Source: Bilamarchaeum sp040758595
GTDB lineage: Archaea > Micrarchaeota > Micrarchaeia > Anstonellales > Bilamarchaeaceae
Assembly (NCBI GenBank): GCA_040758595.1
Contig: JBFLVJ010000007.1
Span: forward strand, 1-64,000
DNA: 64,000 nucleotides
Direction: 5' to 3'
Shown here: one piece after another, positions 39,655 through 48,654 of the stretch
How positions within the stretch are numbered: position 1 is the first letter of the stretch
How the letters are laid out: each line of letters starts with the position of its first letter
The notes under the pieces: model-generated
Seen by the model: only the letters and a program-made list of their open reading frames with translations
Databases searched by the model: none
What the model was told of the DNA's origin: nothing
Position numbers and translations under genes: made by a program

Positions 39655-42600
39655 ATGGAGGTGGACCTGTCTTCGCAGATATCGGTGTTCAACGATTTCT
39701 TCACCACCATCTATAAGGATAATATCGACCGCCTCCTTCTCGTATATCCGACCCAGAAGAGCCTTCTCGTATACTACCCGGACCTGGAGAAATTCGATCC
39801 GGACATCGCAGACGCCCTCATAACCTCGCCGGACCTCATCCTTGAGGCTGCCGGGGAGGCCATAGAGCAGCTGAACCTCAAGGTGCCCACCGGGGCGGCA
39901 TTCGCGCCGAACGTGCGCTTCACGGACATGCCCTCAGAGGACAGGCTGATAGAGCAGCTCACATCGAAAAACATCAACGAGTTCGTCTCATTCAAGTGTG
40001 TGGTCACCAAAAGGGCCGAAGTCATGCACCGCGTCAAGGTCGCGGTCTACAAGTGCGACCTGTGCGATGCGGAAGAGAGACATTTTGTGGAGAAGAACTT
40101 CACCCCGCCCAAGCGATGCGAGAGCTGCAAGAAGTTCGCCCTCAAGCAGATGGAGGACGAAAGCACTTATACAGATATCCAAAGGGCCGAGGTGCAGGAG
40201 CTCCTTGAGAGGGTACGTGGGGGGGCGCCCGCCGCGCATATAGAACTGCTGCTGGAAGACGATTTGGTGAACCAGATAGCCCCCGGGGACAACATCGAGA
40301 TAGCCGGCATGCTCAGGCTCAAGCCGCCCATGAAGACCAGGCAGAAGCAGGAGATGATATACGCCCGCTATGTGGAGGCCAACAGCGTGAAGAGCCTCAA
40401 GAGGGATTTCGAAGAGATAGAGATCCTGAAAGAAGAGGAGAAGCGGCTCAAGGACCTGGCCAAGAACCCGGAGATCGCGGAAATCATATTCAAGTCCATC
40501 GCGCCCTCCATATACGGGCATTCAGAGGTCAAGAAGGCGCTGGCCCTCCAGCTCTTCGGAGGCACCCGGGGCAAGACCATGAAAGGCGGCATGCCCATCA
40601 GGGACGATATACATGTGCTTCTTATCGGCGACCCGGGCATCGCCAAATCCCGTTTCCTGCAGAGCGTATCCGACATAGCGCCCAAGAGCATCTATGTGAG
40701 CGGAAAGACGGTCTCCGGAGCAGGCTTGACCGTGGCCGCCGAGAAGGACGAGCTGGGCGAAGGGGGTTGGACCCTCAAGGCCGGCGCCCTCGTCCTGGCG
40801 AGCGGCGGCTCCGCCCAGGTGGACGAGTTCGACAAGATAGAGGATGAGGACCGGGCCGCCCTGCACGAGGCGATGGAAACCCAGAGCTACCACTATTCGA
40901 CGAAACTGATGCTTTCGGACGGCCGCGAACGGAGCATAGGCGAATTGGTCGAAGATAAGATGCGAAAAAACGCGGATGCCGTCATAAGAGGCCGCGACTG
41001 CCTTGTCTTAAGAGACGGAATTGAAGATATAGATATCCTCACCACTGATTTCGAAAAGATTTCTGAGACAAGGCCATACCAGATAAGCAAGCACCGGGCT
41101 CCGGACCATTTCATCAAGGTGTCGCTGCAAACCGGCCGGGAGCTCCTGGTCACACCCGAGCATCCTTTCTGGGTGGTGGAAGACGGGATAGTGAAGACAA
41201 AACCCGCCGACAGAATCACACCGGATGATTACACCCTCATGCCCCGCCATCTGCCTCTGCGTCAATGCCCTGAGGGCAACTTCGACCCGCAACTCCTGAA
41301 AATCATCGGATATCATATAACAGATGGCGGCTACGAATTGAACCGAGGGACCAAAAACGGCATCAACTTCTATAATAAGGACGAGGATCTTATTGATGAT
41401 TATAGCTCAGCGGCCACCGAAGTCTTCGGGGTCAAGCCATACATCGTACAAAGGCAATCCACAGGCGTCAGGGCAGCGAGATTGATATCTGTCGGCACAT
41501 TGAAACGGATGGCACAGCTGCATCCGTCGCTGATAGAGAAGGGAGCGAAAAAGATAGTGCCGCCCTCCTTCATTTCTGCCCCGCTGAAGCATGCCGCTGT
41601 GATGCTGCGCGCGATATTCGATTCTGATGGCACTTTCTCGGATCATTACATAGGCCTTATCGGAGAGAACAGACCCTTCATCGAACAGGTCCAGATACTT
41701 CTGCTCAGATTCGGCATAAGAAGCCACATCTTCGAGGATGGCGGGGTATTCCGCCTTACGATAACCGGTACGGATAACATCCGCAGCTATGCCGACAGGA
41801 TAGGATTCCTGTCGAAGAGAAAACAGGAGAGGGTGAAGGCGTATCTGGAAACGCCCCGGAAGCATAGAAACACCACGGACATCATACCGGATTGCTCCAC
41901 AGCGTTATTCCGGATCCTGAAAACGCTCAGGATAAGCGAATACCCGATCCTCGGTTTCGGGCTTTCGAGCCAGAAGAGGGGTCATTCCTTCACCAGACGG
42001 AGCTTCACTAGGATCTGCTCTGCCATAAGGAAAAAACTGGACGGGCTCCGCCTGGCATCTGGATGCGTGGATAGCACCGGATATGAAGGGCTGGTAGCGC
42101 TTAGAGAGGGAATAGATATCTCGCAGCATGACATCGCAGGTGCGGCGGGGGTCAGCCGGACCGCCATCTCCTACTGGGAACGCAGGCAACTTCATATAGA
42201 CAAGTATCGCACAGCAGTGAAAGCGGAATTATCCAGGCGACTGGCTATCGAACAGGAATTCAAATTCCTTGAGAGGTTCGCTACGGGTGATATCGGCTTC
42301 GTCGCGATAAAAAAGGTAGACAGGATAACGAACACCGATCAGGAGTGGGTATATGACGTAACAGTGCAGCCCAGCCAAGCGTTCATCTCAGAATGCGCGG
42401 TCCTCCACAATACCATTTCAGTCGCCAAGGCGGGAATTGTGGCTAAGTTCAGGACCAAGACCGCCATACTGGCCGCGGCCAACCCGAAGTACGGGAGGTT
42501 CGACCAGACCAAGAACCTGTCCGACCAGTTCGACGTGCCGCCCACCCTGCTTTCCAGGTTCGACCTCATATTCCCGATAGTGGACGTGCTTGATGAAGAG

Positions 42601-43218
42601 AAGGATGCTAAACTGGCCGAGCATATACTGTCCACTCATATGGGAACGAATACCGTGGAAGACGATGACGCCTTCGACAAGGACCTTCTCAGGAAGTACA
42701 TCGCATACGCGAGGAGGAAGGTGTTCCCGAAGCTCAGTCCTGCGGCATCTCTCAAGATAAAAGAGTTCTATGTGGAGCTGAGGGGGAAGAGCAAGGACGC
42801 CGGCTCCGTGGCCATCACCCCTAGATACCTGGAGGGGCTGGTCCGGCTCGCCGAAGCCAACGCCAAGATGAAGCTCAGCCCCACGGTCGAGGAGGAAGAT
42901 GCGGACGTGGCGATTTCGCTCTTCAACTATGTGATGCAGCAGATAATGACCGACAAGGCGACTGGAGCCTTCGACGTGGACGTCGTGGCCACCGGGAAAC
43001 CCAAGTCCGAGCGCGACAAGCTCAAGAAAGTCGACACGATAATCGAGATAATCAGGGAGCACCTGAGGAAGAAGGACACCGCGGATGTGGAAGAGGTCAT
43101 CTCGGACGCAAGCTCCTACGAGATAGACGAGAGGGAAGCCAGAAGGATAATCGACCAGCTCAAGAGCAAGGGCACCATCTACGAGAAGGGGTATGGGCAG
43201 ATAAAGCTTGTGGAATGA
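39655..43218 (+). CDS. mcm: replicative MCM helicase interrupted by an intein
   Basis: 1187 codons; 678 residues after intein removal, normal for archaeal MCM. N-terminal domain with zinc-binding CDLCDAEERH..CESCKKF. Walker A is LLIGDPGIAKSRFLQSV, then the SGKTVSGAGLTVAAEKDE hairpin and the Walker B-like LVLASGGSAQVDEFDKIEDEDRAALHEAMETQ. The chain is broken exactly at ...AMETQ / TISVAKAGI. After the intein come the Arg finger (PPTLLSRFDLIF) and a C-terminal winged helix. The intein sits in the ATPase core, so splicing is needed for activity. Confidence 0.97.
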   Translation: MEVDLSSQISVFNDFFTTIYKDNIDRLLLVYPTQKSLLVYYPDLEKFDPDIADALITSPDLILEAAGEAIEQLNLKVPTGAAFAPNVRFTDMPSEDRLIEQLTSKNINEFVSFKCVVTKRAEVMHRVKVAVYKCDLCDAEERHFVEKNFTPPKRCESCKKFALKQMEDESTYTDIQRAEVQELLERVRGGAPAAHIELLLEDDLVNQIAPGDNIEIAGMLRLKPPMKTRQKQEMIYARYVEANSVKSLKRDFEEIEILKEEEKRLKDLAKNPEIAEIIFKSIAPSIYGHSEVKKALALQLFGGTRGKTMKGGMPIRDDIHVLLIGDPGIAKSRFLQSVSDIAPKSIYVSGKTVSGAGLTVAAEKDELGEGGWTLKAGALVLASGGSAQVDEFDKIEDEDRAALHEAMETQSYHYSTKLMLSDGRERSIGELVEDKMRKNADAVIRGRDCLVLRDGIEDIDILTTDFEKISETRPYQISKHRAPDHFIKVSLQTGRELLVTPEHPFWVVEDGIVKTKPADRITPDDYTLMPRHLPLRQCPEGNFDPQLLKIIGYHITDGGYELNRGTKNGINFYNKDEDLIDDYSSAATEVFGVKPYIVQRQSTGVRAARLISVGTLKRMAQLHPSLIEKGAKKIVPPSFISAPLKHAAVMLRAIFDSDGTFSDHYIGLIGENRPFIEQVQILLLRFGIRSHIFEDGGVFRLTITGTDNIRSYADRIGFLSKRKQERVKAYLETPRKHRNTTDIIPDCSTALFRILKTLRISEYPILGFGLSSQKRGHSFTRRSFTRICSAIRKKLDGLRLASGCVDSTGYEGLVALREGIDISQHDIAGAAGVSRTAISYWERRQLHIDKYRTAVKAELSRRLAIEQEFKFLERFATGDIGFVAIKKVDRITNTDQEWVYDVTVQPSQAFISECAVLHNTISVAKAGIVAKFRTKTAILAAANPKYGRFDQTKNLSDQFDVPPTLLSRFDLIFPIVDVLDEEKDAKLAEHILSTHMGTNTVEDDDAFDKDLLRKYIAYARRKVFPKLSPAASLKIKEFYVELRGKSKDAGSVAITPRYLEGLVRLAEANAKMKLSPTVEEEDADVAISLFNYVMQQIMTDKATGAFDVDVVATGKPKSERDKLKKVDTIIEIIREHLRKKDTADVEEVISDASSYEIDEREARRIIDQLKSKGTIYEKGYGQIKLVE
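40885..42411 (+). other. intein in MCM (509 residues, LAGLIDADG type, with an HTH)
   Basis: Codons 411-919 of the mcm ORF. Starts with Ser (SYHYSTKLMLSDG), has block B TGRELLVTPEHPFWV, and ends VYDVTVQPSQAFISECAVLHN before extein Thr, so Ser1, His-Asn and Thr+1 are all present. Two dodecapeptide-like endonuclease motifs are IIGYHITDGGY and LRAIFDSDGTF, with catalytic Asp in both. Downstream, DISQHDIAGAAGVSRTAISYWERRQ looks like an XRE-type helix-turn-helix, which is unusual in an intein. Splicing and nuclease appear intact. Confidence 0.93.
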
Positions 43219-43222
43219 TATC

Positions 43223-44077
43223 ATGAAGATGGTCGATACGAGGCTTCTTTCAGCGATGCTGATGATGTTCGTGATAGCCCAGGTGCTGGGCGTATTCACT
43301 GGGCTTGTCATCCTGCAGGACATCGCCCAGAACCCATATGTGACCAGCCTGGTGGTGACCACAGACAGCGACGACCCGATGAACGCGGTGTTCTTCACGA
43401 TCTATATACTGCTGGGCGCGGCATCGATGCTTCTCCTGATAAGGCTCTTCGGCAAGCTGCCGATATTGATAAGGATCATGGAGTTCATGCTGATCTCCAG
43501 CTCCAGCTCCATAGTCATCTACGCGTTCCTCCGGTTCGTGGCAGGATTCGAGATAAGCACACTCGGCGCGATTCTGATAGCGCTCGCATTCTCCGGGGCG
43601 AAGATGCTCTATCCGAGGCTGAAGAACGCAGCCGCGGTGATGGCCACTGCCGGAGTGGGCGTGATATTCGGCATCTCCCTGGGGCTGGTGCCGCTGGTGC
43701 TTTTCCTGATACTGTTGTCCATCTATGACTTCCTGTCGGTGTTTTTGACCAGGCATATGGTCGAGATGGCCGAGTTCGTGGTCAAAAAGGACGTGGCTTT
43801 CACCATAACCGCCAGAGCGCCGCCGCCCGTGCCTGGAGCTCCGGAGCAGAGGCTGGATCTGGGGACGGGTGATATGATAGCGCCGATAATGCTGGAAGTG
43901 TCGGCGCTCTCATTCAATCCAGTGGCCACGGTTTTCGTGTTCGTCGGGGCGGTGGTGTCGCTGGGGTTGTTTCTGCTGCTTGTTTTCAGGAAGAAGATGG
44001 TCTTGCCTGCGCTTCCGCCGATAGTGCTCGGGATGATAGTGAGCCTGATGATAGGGTTTCTGCTGGGATTCTACTGA
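43223..44077 (+). CDS. presenilin/signal-peptide-peptidase-like intramembrane aspartyl protease
   Basis: 284 residues, nine membrane segments. The three family motifs appear in order: SIYDFLSVFLTRHM (YD, near 170), LDLGTGDMIAPIML (GxGD, near 218) and LPALPPIVLG (PAL, near 265). Cleaves membrane-embedded peptides. The start was taken at ATG 43223; an in-frame TTG at 43208 would overlap mcm. The 3' end overlaps trm5 by 7 nt, convergent. The substrate is unknown, though signal peptides of the many prepilins are an obvious guess. Confidence 0.92.
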   Translation: MKMVDTRLLSAMLMMFVIAQVLGVFTGLVILQDIAQNPYVTSLVVTTDSDDPMNAVFFTIYILLGAASMLLLIRLFGKLPILIRIMEFMLISSSSSIVIYAFLRFVAGFEISTLGAILIALAFSGAKMLYPRLKNAAAVMATAGVGVIFGISLGLVPLVLFLILLSIYDFLSVFLTRHMVEMAEFVVKKDVAFTITARAPPPVPGAPEQRLDLGTGDMIAPIMLEVSALSFNPVATVFVFVGAVVSLGLFLLLVFRKKMVLPALPPIVLGMIVSLMIGFLLGFY

Positions 44078-45096
44078 TTTTTCCTGACTTTGAGGTCCAG
44101 GACCACCTGGACGGTCTGCGCCGAGTACGGCCTCGCGATGCGCTCGCCGACGACCGAGATTCCGACATCTGCGGCTTTGGCTGCGGTTTCAGCCTTCTTG
44201 AGAGCTTCCTTGAACGGGTCCTTGATATCGGCGAACGTGTAGAAATGGATGATGCCGCCGTCTTTGACACCTGCGAAAGCCACGTCGAGGAAACCTTCTG
44301 CGCTGTGCGGCAATGGCATAATCACCCGGTCGGCGAAGTCTTGATAATCGCGCAGAACGACCTCCCGTGCGTCCCCCAAGACCGCTTTCACAGACCCGCC
44401 CGCCTTGTTCTTCTCGATGTTCTCTTCCATCCATCTAACGGCATCGGGGTTCAGCTCGATGGCGACTATCTCCGCATCCTTATGCTTTTTGGCTATGACC
44501 AGCGCGAAGGGGCCGACTCCGGCGAACAGGACCAAAACCCGCTCGCCCGGATTCACCAAATCCGCAATCCGCTTACGCTCGTGCGCCAGCCGCACGGAGA
44601 AATAGACCTTCGCGACATCGAAACACATCATCACCCCGCTCTCTTTGTAGGTGGCGATGGTGTCGCCCTCGCCCGCTATCCGCTCGACCCTGCGGACACG
44701 GTATTCGCCTTCCATCGGGCCGAGCTTCTTGAAGACGGCCTTGATGTTCTTGTGGACCTGAAGGAGCGCTTCGCCTATGCGGGTTTCGTGTTCCGCGAGA
44801 TTCTGCGGGATCTCGATTATCGCGATATCGCCTATCAGATCGAACGAGCCGATGACGGATTCGAGCTCGGATTCTGAGAGGAATCCGGATAGCGCATCCT
44901 TCAGCTTGTCGTAGCGTTTCGGGCGCTTCTCGGCTTCGCGCTCTACGAGTTCGAGTTTTTTGTATTTTTTCGTCACTGGAAAGAGCAGGTATTCGCCCTC
45001 AGAGAGTATGGGGTAGTCGGTCGAGAGGATACCCTCTGCCATCAGCTCCTTTCGGACCTTCTCTCCGCTCTTCTTGGGGACTTTCAGGAATTTCAA
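44071..45096 (-). CDS. trm5: tRNA (guanine37-N1)-methyltransferase Trm5
   Basis: Makes m1G37 in tRNA. 341 residues. Domain D1 (about 75-125: GSFDLIGDIAIIEIPQNLAEHETRIGEALL) is followed by YKESGVMMCFDVAKVYFSVRLAHERKRIADLV and the SAM motif VLVLFAGVGPFALVIAKKHK. The catalytic block PLPHSAEGFLDVAF stands where NLP is usual: here MPLP. The start overlaps the leuS stop by 4 nt (ATGA), so leuS and trm5 form an operon of tRNA functions. Confidence 0.95.
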   Translation of the reverse strand: MKFLKVPKKSGEKVRKELMAEGILSTDYPILSEGEYLLFPVTKKYKKLELVEREAEKRPKRYDKLKDALSGFLSESELESVIGSFDLIGDIAIIEIPQNLAEHETRIGEALLQVHKNIKAVFKKLGPMEGEYRVRRVERIAGEGDTIATYKESGVMMCFDVAKVYFSVRLAHERKRIADLVNPGERVLVLFAGVGPFALVIAKKHKDAEIVAIELNPDAVRWMEENIEKNKAGGSVKAVLGDAREVVLRDYQDFADRVIMPLPHSAEGFLDVAFAGVKDGGIIHFYTFADIKDPFKEALKKAETAAKAADVGISVVGERIARPYSAQTVQVVLDLKVRKNQ

Positions 45097-47834
45097 TCTA
45101 TCACTATCGCTGGCTTGTCCGGAAGGGCTGCGCTGGCCTTCTTGTGCCCGCCCTTATCCTCAGGGAGCACGGTGACATCGCAGGAATACTCGTTCTCCAG
45201 GAACTTGACCGCGTCTTTCAGCGCTTCCAGTTCGTCCTTCTGGGAAACGGGCACCGGCAGGCCGTGGACGTTCTTCATGATCTGCTTGGCGATGGCCTGC
45301 ACCGCCTTCATGTCCATCTTCTTGGCTGAAGCGGCCTTCATGAGTCCTTCGAAAGACGGGTTCGCTTTCGCGAGCAGATAGAGGTCGCGCTTCCAGTCGC
45401 TGGCGGCGTAGACGGTCACTTTCTTCGGCGACTTGCCGATGAGTTTCGATATCTTGTCTATATCGCCGTGGACCTTTCGTATCAGCTCCTCGCCGCGCTC
45501 GATGGCATCATCCACCTTGGATTCGTCCGCTTTCGGGAAGGATGCGAATGTCACGAGCCCCTTGCCGCCCAGCGCCTCCCAGTACTCTTCCGCATAGTGC
45601 GGCATGAAGGGCGCCATCAGCACCACCCAGGCCTCGAAGAAGTCGTGGAGGTTCGGATGCGCAGAGCGCTTCATGTACCACTGGAGGTCGCTTATCACGT
45701 CGTAGAACAATTCCAGTGCGAGATCGCGTATCGCCAGCTCGCCGTAGAGCTTCTCGGCGTTGGCTATCTTCCGGTTCAGCCTCGAGAGCAGCCACTTGTC
45801 TATCCTGCTGTGGGGCTTGCGGGTTTCGAGTTTCGTGTCCTGGACGAGCTTGTCTATGAACGCCATCCTGGAGCGCACGCCGTCCGCGACGCTCTTGTTG
45901 AAGTCGGTGTCGCTGGCCAGATCCGCCCCCGCCACTATGGAGAAACGTATCACGTCCGCGCCGTATTCCTTTATCGCCTTGCGGAGCGGGAGTATGTTGC
46001 CCATGCTCTTGCTCATCTTCGCCCCGTCCATCAGCACGAAGCCGTTGGTTGCGATCTGCCTGGGCCAGAACTCTTCCTGGGGGAAGATGCCGACGTGGTT
46101 GAACAGGTAGAGCGTCAGGTGGTTCCGTATCAGGTCCCCGGCGCTGTGCCTGGAATCCACCGGATACCAGTAGAGGAAGCTCTCGCGGAGCGGCTTTAGC
46201 GACGCGACATCCTTCTTCGGGCCTTTGTCCAGGAACACCGCATCGAAGAACGCTTCATCCATCTCGGAGGCCGGGATGTCATTGAGCAGGTGGGCGATCG
46301 TATAGAACGCCATGTAGATGGTGGAGTCTGAGAGCGCTTCTATCATCTTGTTCTCGTCGAACGGGAATCTCGTCCCGAGACCGGATGAGCGGGTGCACGG
46401 CCTGGTCTTGAACCAGTCTATGGTGTACAGGTATTCGGAACGGGTGTCCTCGGGGATTATGGACATCCTGGCCAGGCAGTCCTTGGCGCGCGTCTTCCAT
46501 TCAGGGATGCCGTAGTCTATGAACCATTGGTCTTTGAGGATGTTGACCACCACGTGCGCTCCGCAGCGGCAGTGGACCGGGCCGTTGGCTATGGTGACTA
46601 TGCCGAATGCATTGCCACCGTCGGAGAGGTCTTTGGCTATCTTGTCCTTGGCGTCGATGGCCTTCATGCCCTTGTATTTGCCGGCCACCATGACGCCTTC
46701 GTGGGCCTCCTTGGCGTATATCTCCTTGGTGGCTTTCTCGGCCATGGGGTCGTCCTGGCTCTTGACGCCCATCTTCTCGACCACATCCTTGGATGGGGTG
46801 GAACTGAATCCTTTGAGAGAGACCACCTGCGGCATCGGGATATCGCCCTTTCCAAGGTCGCGGAGGGCCAGATAATCGAGCGGAGCATGGGCCGGGACGC
46901 TCATGACAATACCGGTCCCCACCTCAGGATTGACGAAACTGGCTTCGAAGATGGGCACCCGGTCTCCGGTCATGGGGTTGACCGCCAGGCTGTTGAGCAG
47001 CTCCGAGACCTCGACCTTCCCGAGGATCTCCAGGCCGAGCTGGAGGTCCAGCACCTGCGCCGCCTTCTTCGAGAGCACGATGGTTTCGCCCTTGTGTCTC
47101 GCCTTGACGTATTCGGTCTGGGGGTTCACCCAGATGTTCGTGACGCCATAGACGGTTTCGGGACGATAGGTCGTCACCACCAGCGAGGCCGGAGACGGGG
47201 AACTCGAGACCAGGAACTTGATGATCGTGACGTCCTCGAGCTCTGGATCCACATCGCCCCGGGTATCGTGGGCGCTCACCGCGTTCTTGTCCTCAGGACA
47301 CCAGGCGATGGGGTAGTGGCCGCTCACCAGGTAGCCCAGCTCCTTGAGCTTCCTGAACTGCCACTGGATGAAGCGGTTGAACCTCTCGTCGTATGAATAG
47401 AACTTGCGCCTCCAGTCTATGGAGTAGCCCATCTCCTTCATGCCCTTCTCGATTTCGTCCGAGAAATATGAGACCAGGGCCTTCGGCTCGCCCAGGCTCT
47501 CGGCCTTGTCCTCGGGGATGCCGTATATCTTCTCGAAGACGTCGAGGACGTCCTTGTCCTTCTTGGCGATCCTCTTGGCCATGGCCAAGATCGGGGTGCC
47601 TGTGACGTGGAACGCCATGGGGAAGAGAACGTTGTACCCCTTGAGGCGCAGATATCTGGCATAGATGTCGGCTGTGGTGTAGGTCCTCCCGTGCCCTATG
47701 TGCTGGGGGGAGTTCGGGTATGGGAAGGCCGCGGTTATATAGCGCTTCTCACGTTTCGGGTCTGGCTCTCCCTGGAATGCCTTCTCCTTAGCCCACCGGC
47801 TGGACCATTTCTTCTCGATAGCAGTAGCATCCAT
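45093..47834 (-). CDS. leuS: leucyl-tRNA synthetase
   Basis: 913 residues from MDATAIEKKWSSRWAKEKAF. The frame is open 52 codons further, but those cross a promoter. HIGH is FPYPNSPQHIGHGRTYT. The CP1 editing domain spans about 210-430 (TTYRPETVYGVTNIWVNP). KMSKS is LMDGAKMSKSMGNILPL. The C-terminal region is of archaeal type. Two segments overlap repeat-like tracts: residues about 478-492 (CTRSSGLGTRFPFDENKM, weak tract) and about 663-674 (DTKLETRKPHSRIDKW, clear tract). Minus-strand TATA CTTAAAAAC lies about 25 nt before the start. Confidence 0.96.
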   Translation of the reverse strand: MDATAIEKKWSSRWAKEKAFQGEPDPKREKRYITAAFPYPNSPQHIGHGRTYTTADIYARYLRLKGYNVLFPMAFHVTGTPILAMAKRIAKKDKDVLDVFEKIYGIPEDKAESLGEPKALVSYFSDEIEKGMKEMGYSIDWRRKFYSYDERFNRFIQWQFRKLKELGYLVSGHYPIAWCPEDKNAVSAHDTRGDVDPELEDVTIIKFLVSSSPSPASLVVTTYRPETVYGVTNIWVNPQTEYVKARHKGETIVLSKKAAQVLDLQLGLEILGKVEVSELLNSLAVNPMTGDRVPIFEASFVNPEVGTGIVMSVPAHAPLDYLALRDLGKGDIPMPQVVSLKGFSSTPSKDVVEKMGVKSQDDPMAEKATKEIYAKEAHEGVMVAGKYKGMKAIDAKDKIAKDLSDGGNAFGIVTIANGPVHCRCGAHVVVNILKDQWFIDYGIPEWKTRAKDCLARMSIIPEDTRSEYLYTIDWFKTRPCTRSSGLGTRFPFDENKMIEALSDSTIYMAFYTIAHLLNDIPASEMDEAFFDAVFLDKGPKKDVASLKPLRESFLYWYPVDSRHSAGDLIRNHLTLYLFNHVGIFPQEEFWPRQIATNGFVLMDGAKMSKSMGNILPLRKAIKEYGADVIRFSIVAGADLASDTDFNKSVADGVRSRMAFIDKLVQDTKLETRKPHSRIDKWLLSRLNRKIANAEKLYGELAIRDLALELFYDVISDLQWYMKRSAHPNLHDFFEAWVVLMAPFMPHYAEEYWEALGGKGLVTFASFPKADESKVDDAIERGEELIRKVHGDIDKISKLIGKSPKKVTVYAASDWKRDLYLLAKANPSFEGLMKAASAKKMDMKAVQAIAKQIMKNVHGLPVPVSQKDELEALKDAVKFLENEYSCDVTVLPEDKGGHKKASAALPDKPAIVID
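45812..45843 (-). repeat. heptanucleotide tract inside leuS (C-terminal half)
   Basis: Minus-strand units CCAGGAC, ACGAAAC, TCGAAAC, CCGCAAG, in the sense orientation and in frame, just before the anticodon-binding domain. Confidence 0.65.
46360..46400 (+). repeat. weak heptanucleotide-like tract inside leuS (middle)
   Basis: Plus-strand units CGGGAAT, CTCGTCC, CGAGACC, GGATGAG, CGGGTGC. The 7-nt rhythm is visible but the AC step is mostly lost, so this may be an eroded member or chance. Confidence 0.35.
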
Positions 47835-47854
47835 ACGTCGGTATTCGTCTGGAA

Positions 47855-48000
47855 GTGTTTTTAAGCCCAGCCCCGGAGAACGTGGTTTCCGGGCTGATTG
47901 TGATATAATATGGTAAAAAAGGAACATATTTAAACCCCTCGAGGCACAATGATTGCTATGAGGGCCGGATGGCCCTTCTAGGAAATCCAATTTATAAAGA
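47855..48000. promoter_or_regulatory. divergent promoter region between leuS and the CBS gene
   Basis: Minus TATA-like CTTAAAAAC (about 47858-47866) serves leuS and plus TTTATAAAG (about 47991-47999) serves the CBS gene. Between them lie a second TATA-like box (near 47928), an AGGGCC-GGAT-GGCCCT hairpin (about 47961-47976), and no ORF. Confidence 0.45.
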
Positions 48001-48020
48001 TTTCCGATGATGTGAATAAC

Positions 48021-48452
48021 ATGGGATCAGACTTGAGAGTGGGAGACATCATGACGAAGAACGTCATTGTCGTACCATTCGGCAAAACCATCCTTGACGT
48101 GGCCAAGCTGATGAAGAAGAATGAGATCGGCTCGGTGATCGTCGTCGAAGACAAGGCAGGCAAACATGCCAAAGGCATAATCACAGAGCGTGACATAGTA
48201 TACAAGATACTAGCCAAAGGAGAGGACCCTTACAAAGCCGAGGTGAAGGACATCATGTCTCAGCCTCTGAGGGTGGTCAAGCCGGATACCACGATCGAAG
48301 ATGCAGCAAAAGCGATGCGGGAGAACAAAGTGAAAAGGCTCCCGGTCGTTAATGACGATAACGAGCTCATAGGTCTGCTGAGTGAAGGGGATATCATGAA
48401 GATATTCCCGGTCGTAGTGGACCTGATAGAGGAACGCGCGTCGATGTCATAA
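48021..48452 (+). CDS. CBS-domain pair protein
   Basis: 143 residues made almost only of two CBS motifs: VGDIMTKNVIVVPFGKTILDVAKLMKKNEIGSVIVVED..GIITERDIVYKIL and VKDIMSQPLRVVKPDTTIEDAAKAMRENKVKRLPVVND..GLLSEGDIMKIF. Such stand-alone pairs bind adenine nucleotides; the partner is unknown. The start at ATG 48021 is about 22-30 nt after TTTATAAAG (leaderless), so an in-frame GTG 9 nt earlier is less likely. Confidence 0.92.
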   Translation: MGSDLRVGDIMTKNVIVVPFGKTILDVAKLMKKNEIGSVIVVEDKAGKHAKGIITERDIVYKILAKGEDPYKAEVKDIMSQPLRVVKPDTTIEDAAKAMRENKVKRLPVVNDDNELIGLLSEGDIMKIFPVVVDLIEERASMS

Positions 48453-48459
48453 CGCTGAC

Positions 48460-48625
48460 GCTGTGCATGGATGGCCACCTGAGCCACCGAGCCATGATGG
48501 AACGACGTCCCCGAAAGGGGGCGGCGGCCAGAAGCGTGTTGGGTTTCCGGTTCCGGGTTTCCCGTTTCGGCGGGATGCTGGATGCCGTAGACCGAGGACG
48601 CTCCTGGCGGTCAACAGTGCACAGC
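48460..48625. other. intergenic element closed by 8-bp inverted arms
   Basis: GCTGTGCA (48460-48467) is exactly complementary to TGCACAGC (48618-48625). Inside are GTCCCC-GAAA-GGGGGC (about 48507-48522), a heptanucleotide tract (48538-48571) and further GC-rich sequence. No ORF. It could be a structured RNA or a repeat-borne element. Confidence 0.35.
48538..48571 (-). repeat. heptanucleotide tract upstream of the TOPRIM gene
   Basis: Minus-strand units GCCGAAAC, GGGAAAC, CCGGAAC, CGGAAAC, CCAACAC, with AC every 7 nt. Confidence 0.7.
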
Positions 48626-48654
48626 CTCTCTCTTTCTGATCCTGGAGGAAAAAA

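Noticed and set aside
47835..47990. 52-codon N-terminal extension of LeuRS
   Set aside because: The extension crosses TATA-like boxes and is unlike any LeuRS N-terminus; MDATAIEKKWSSRW is the family start and lies 25 nt after a TATA-like box.
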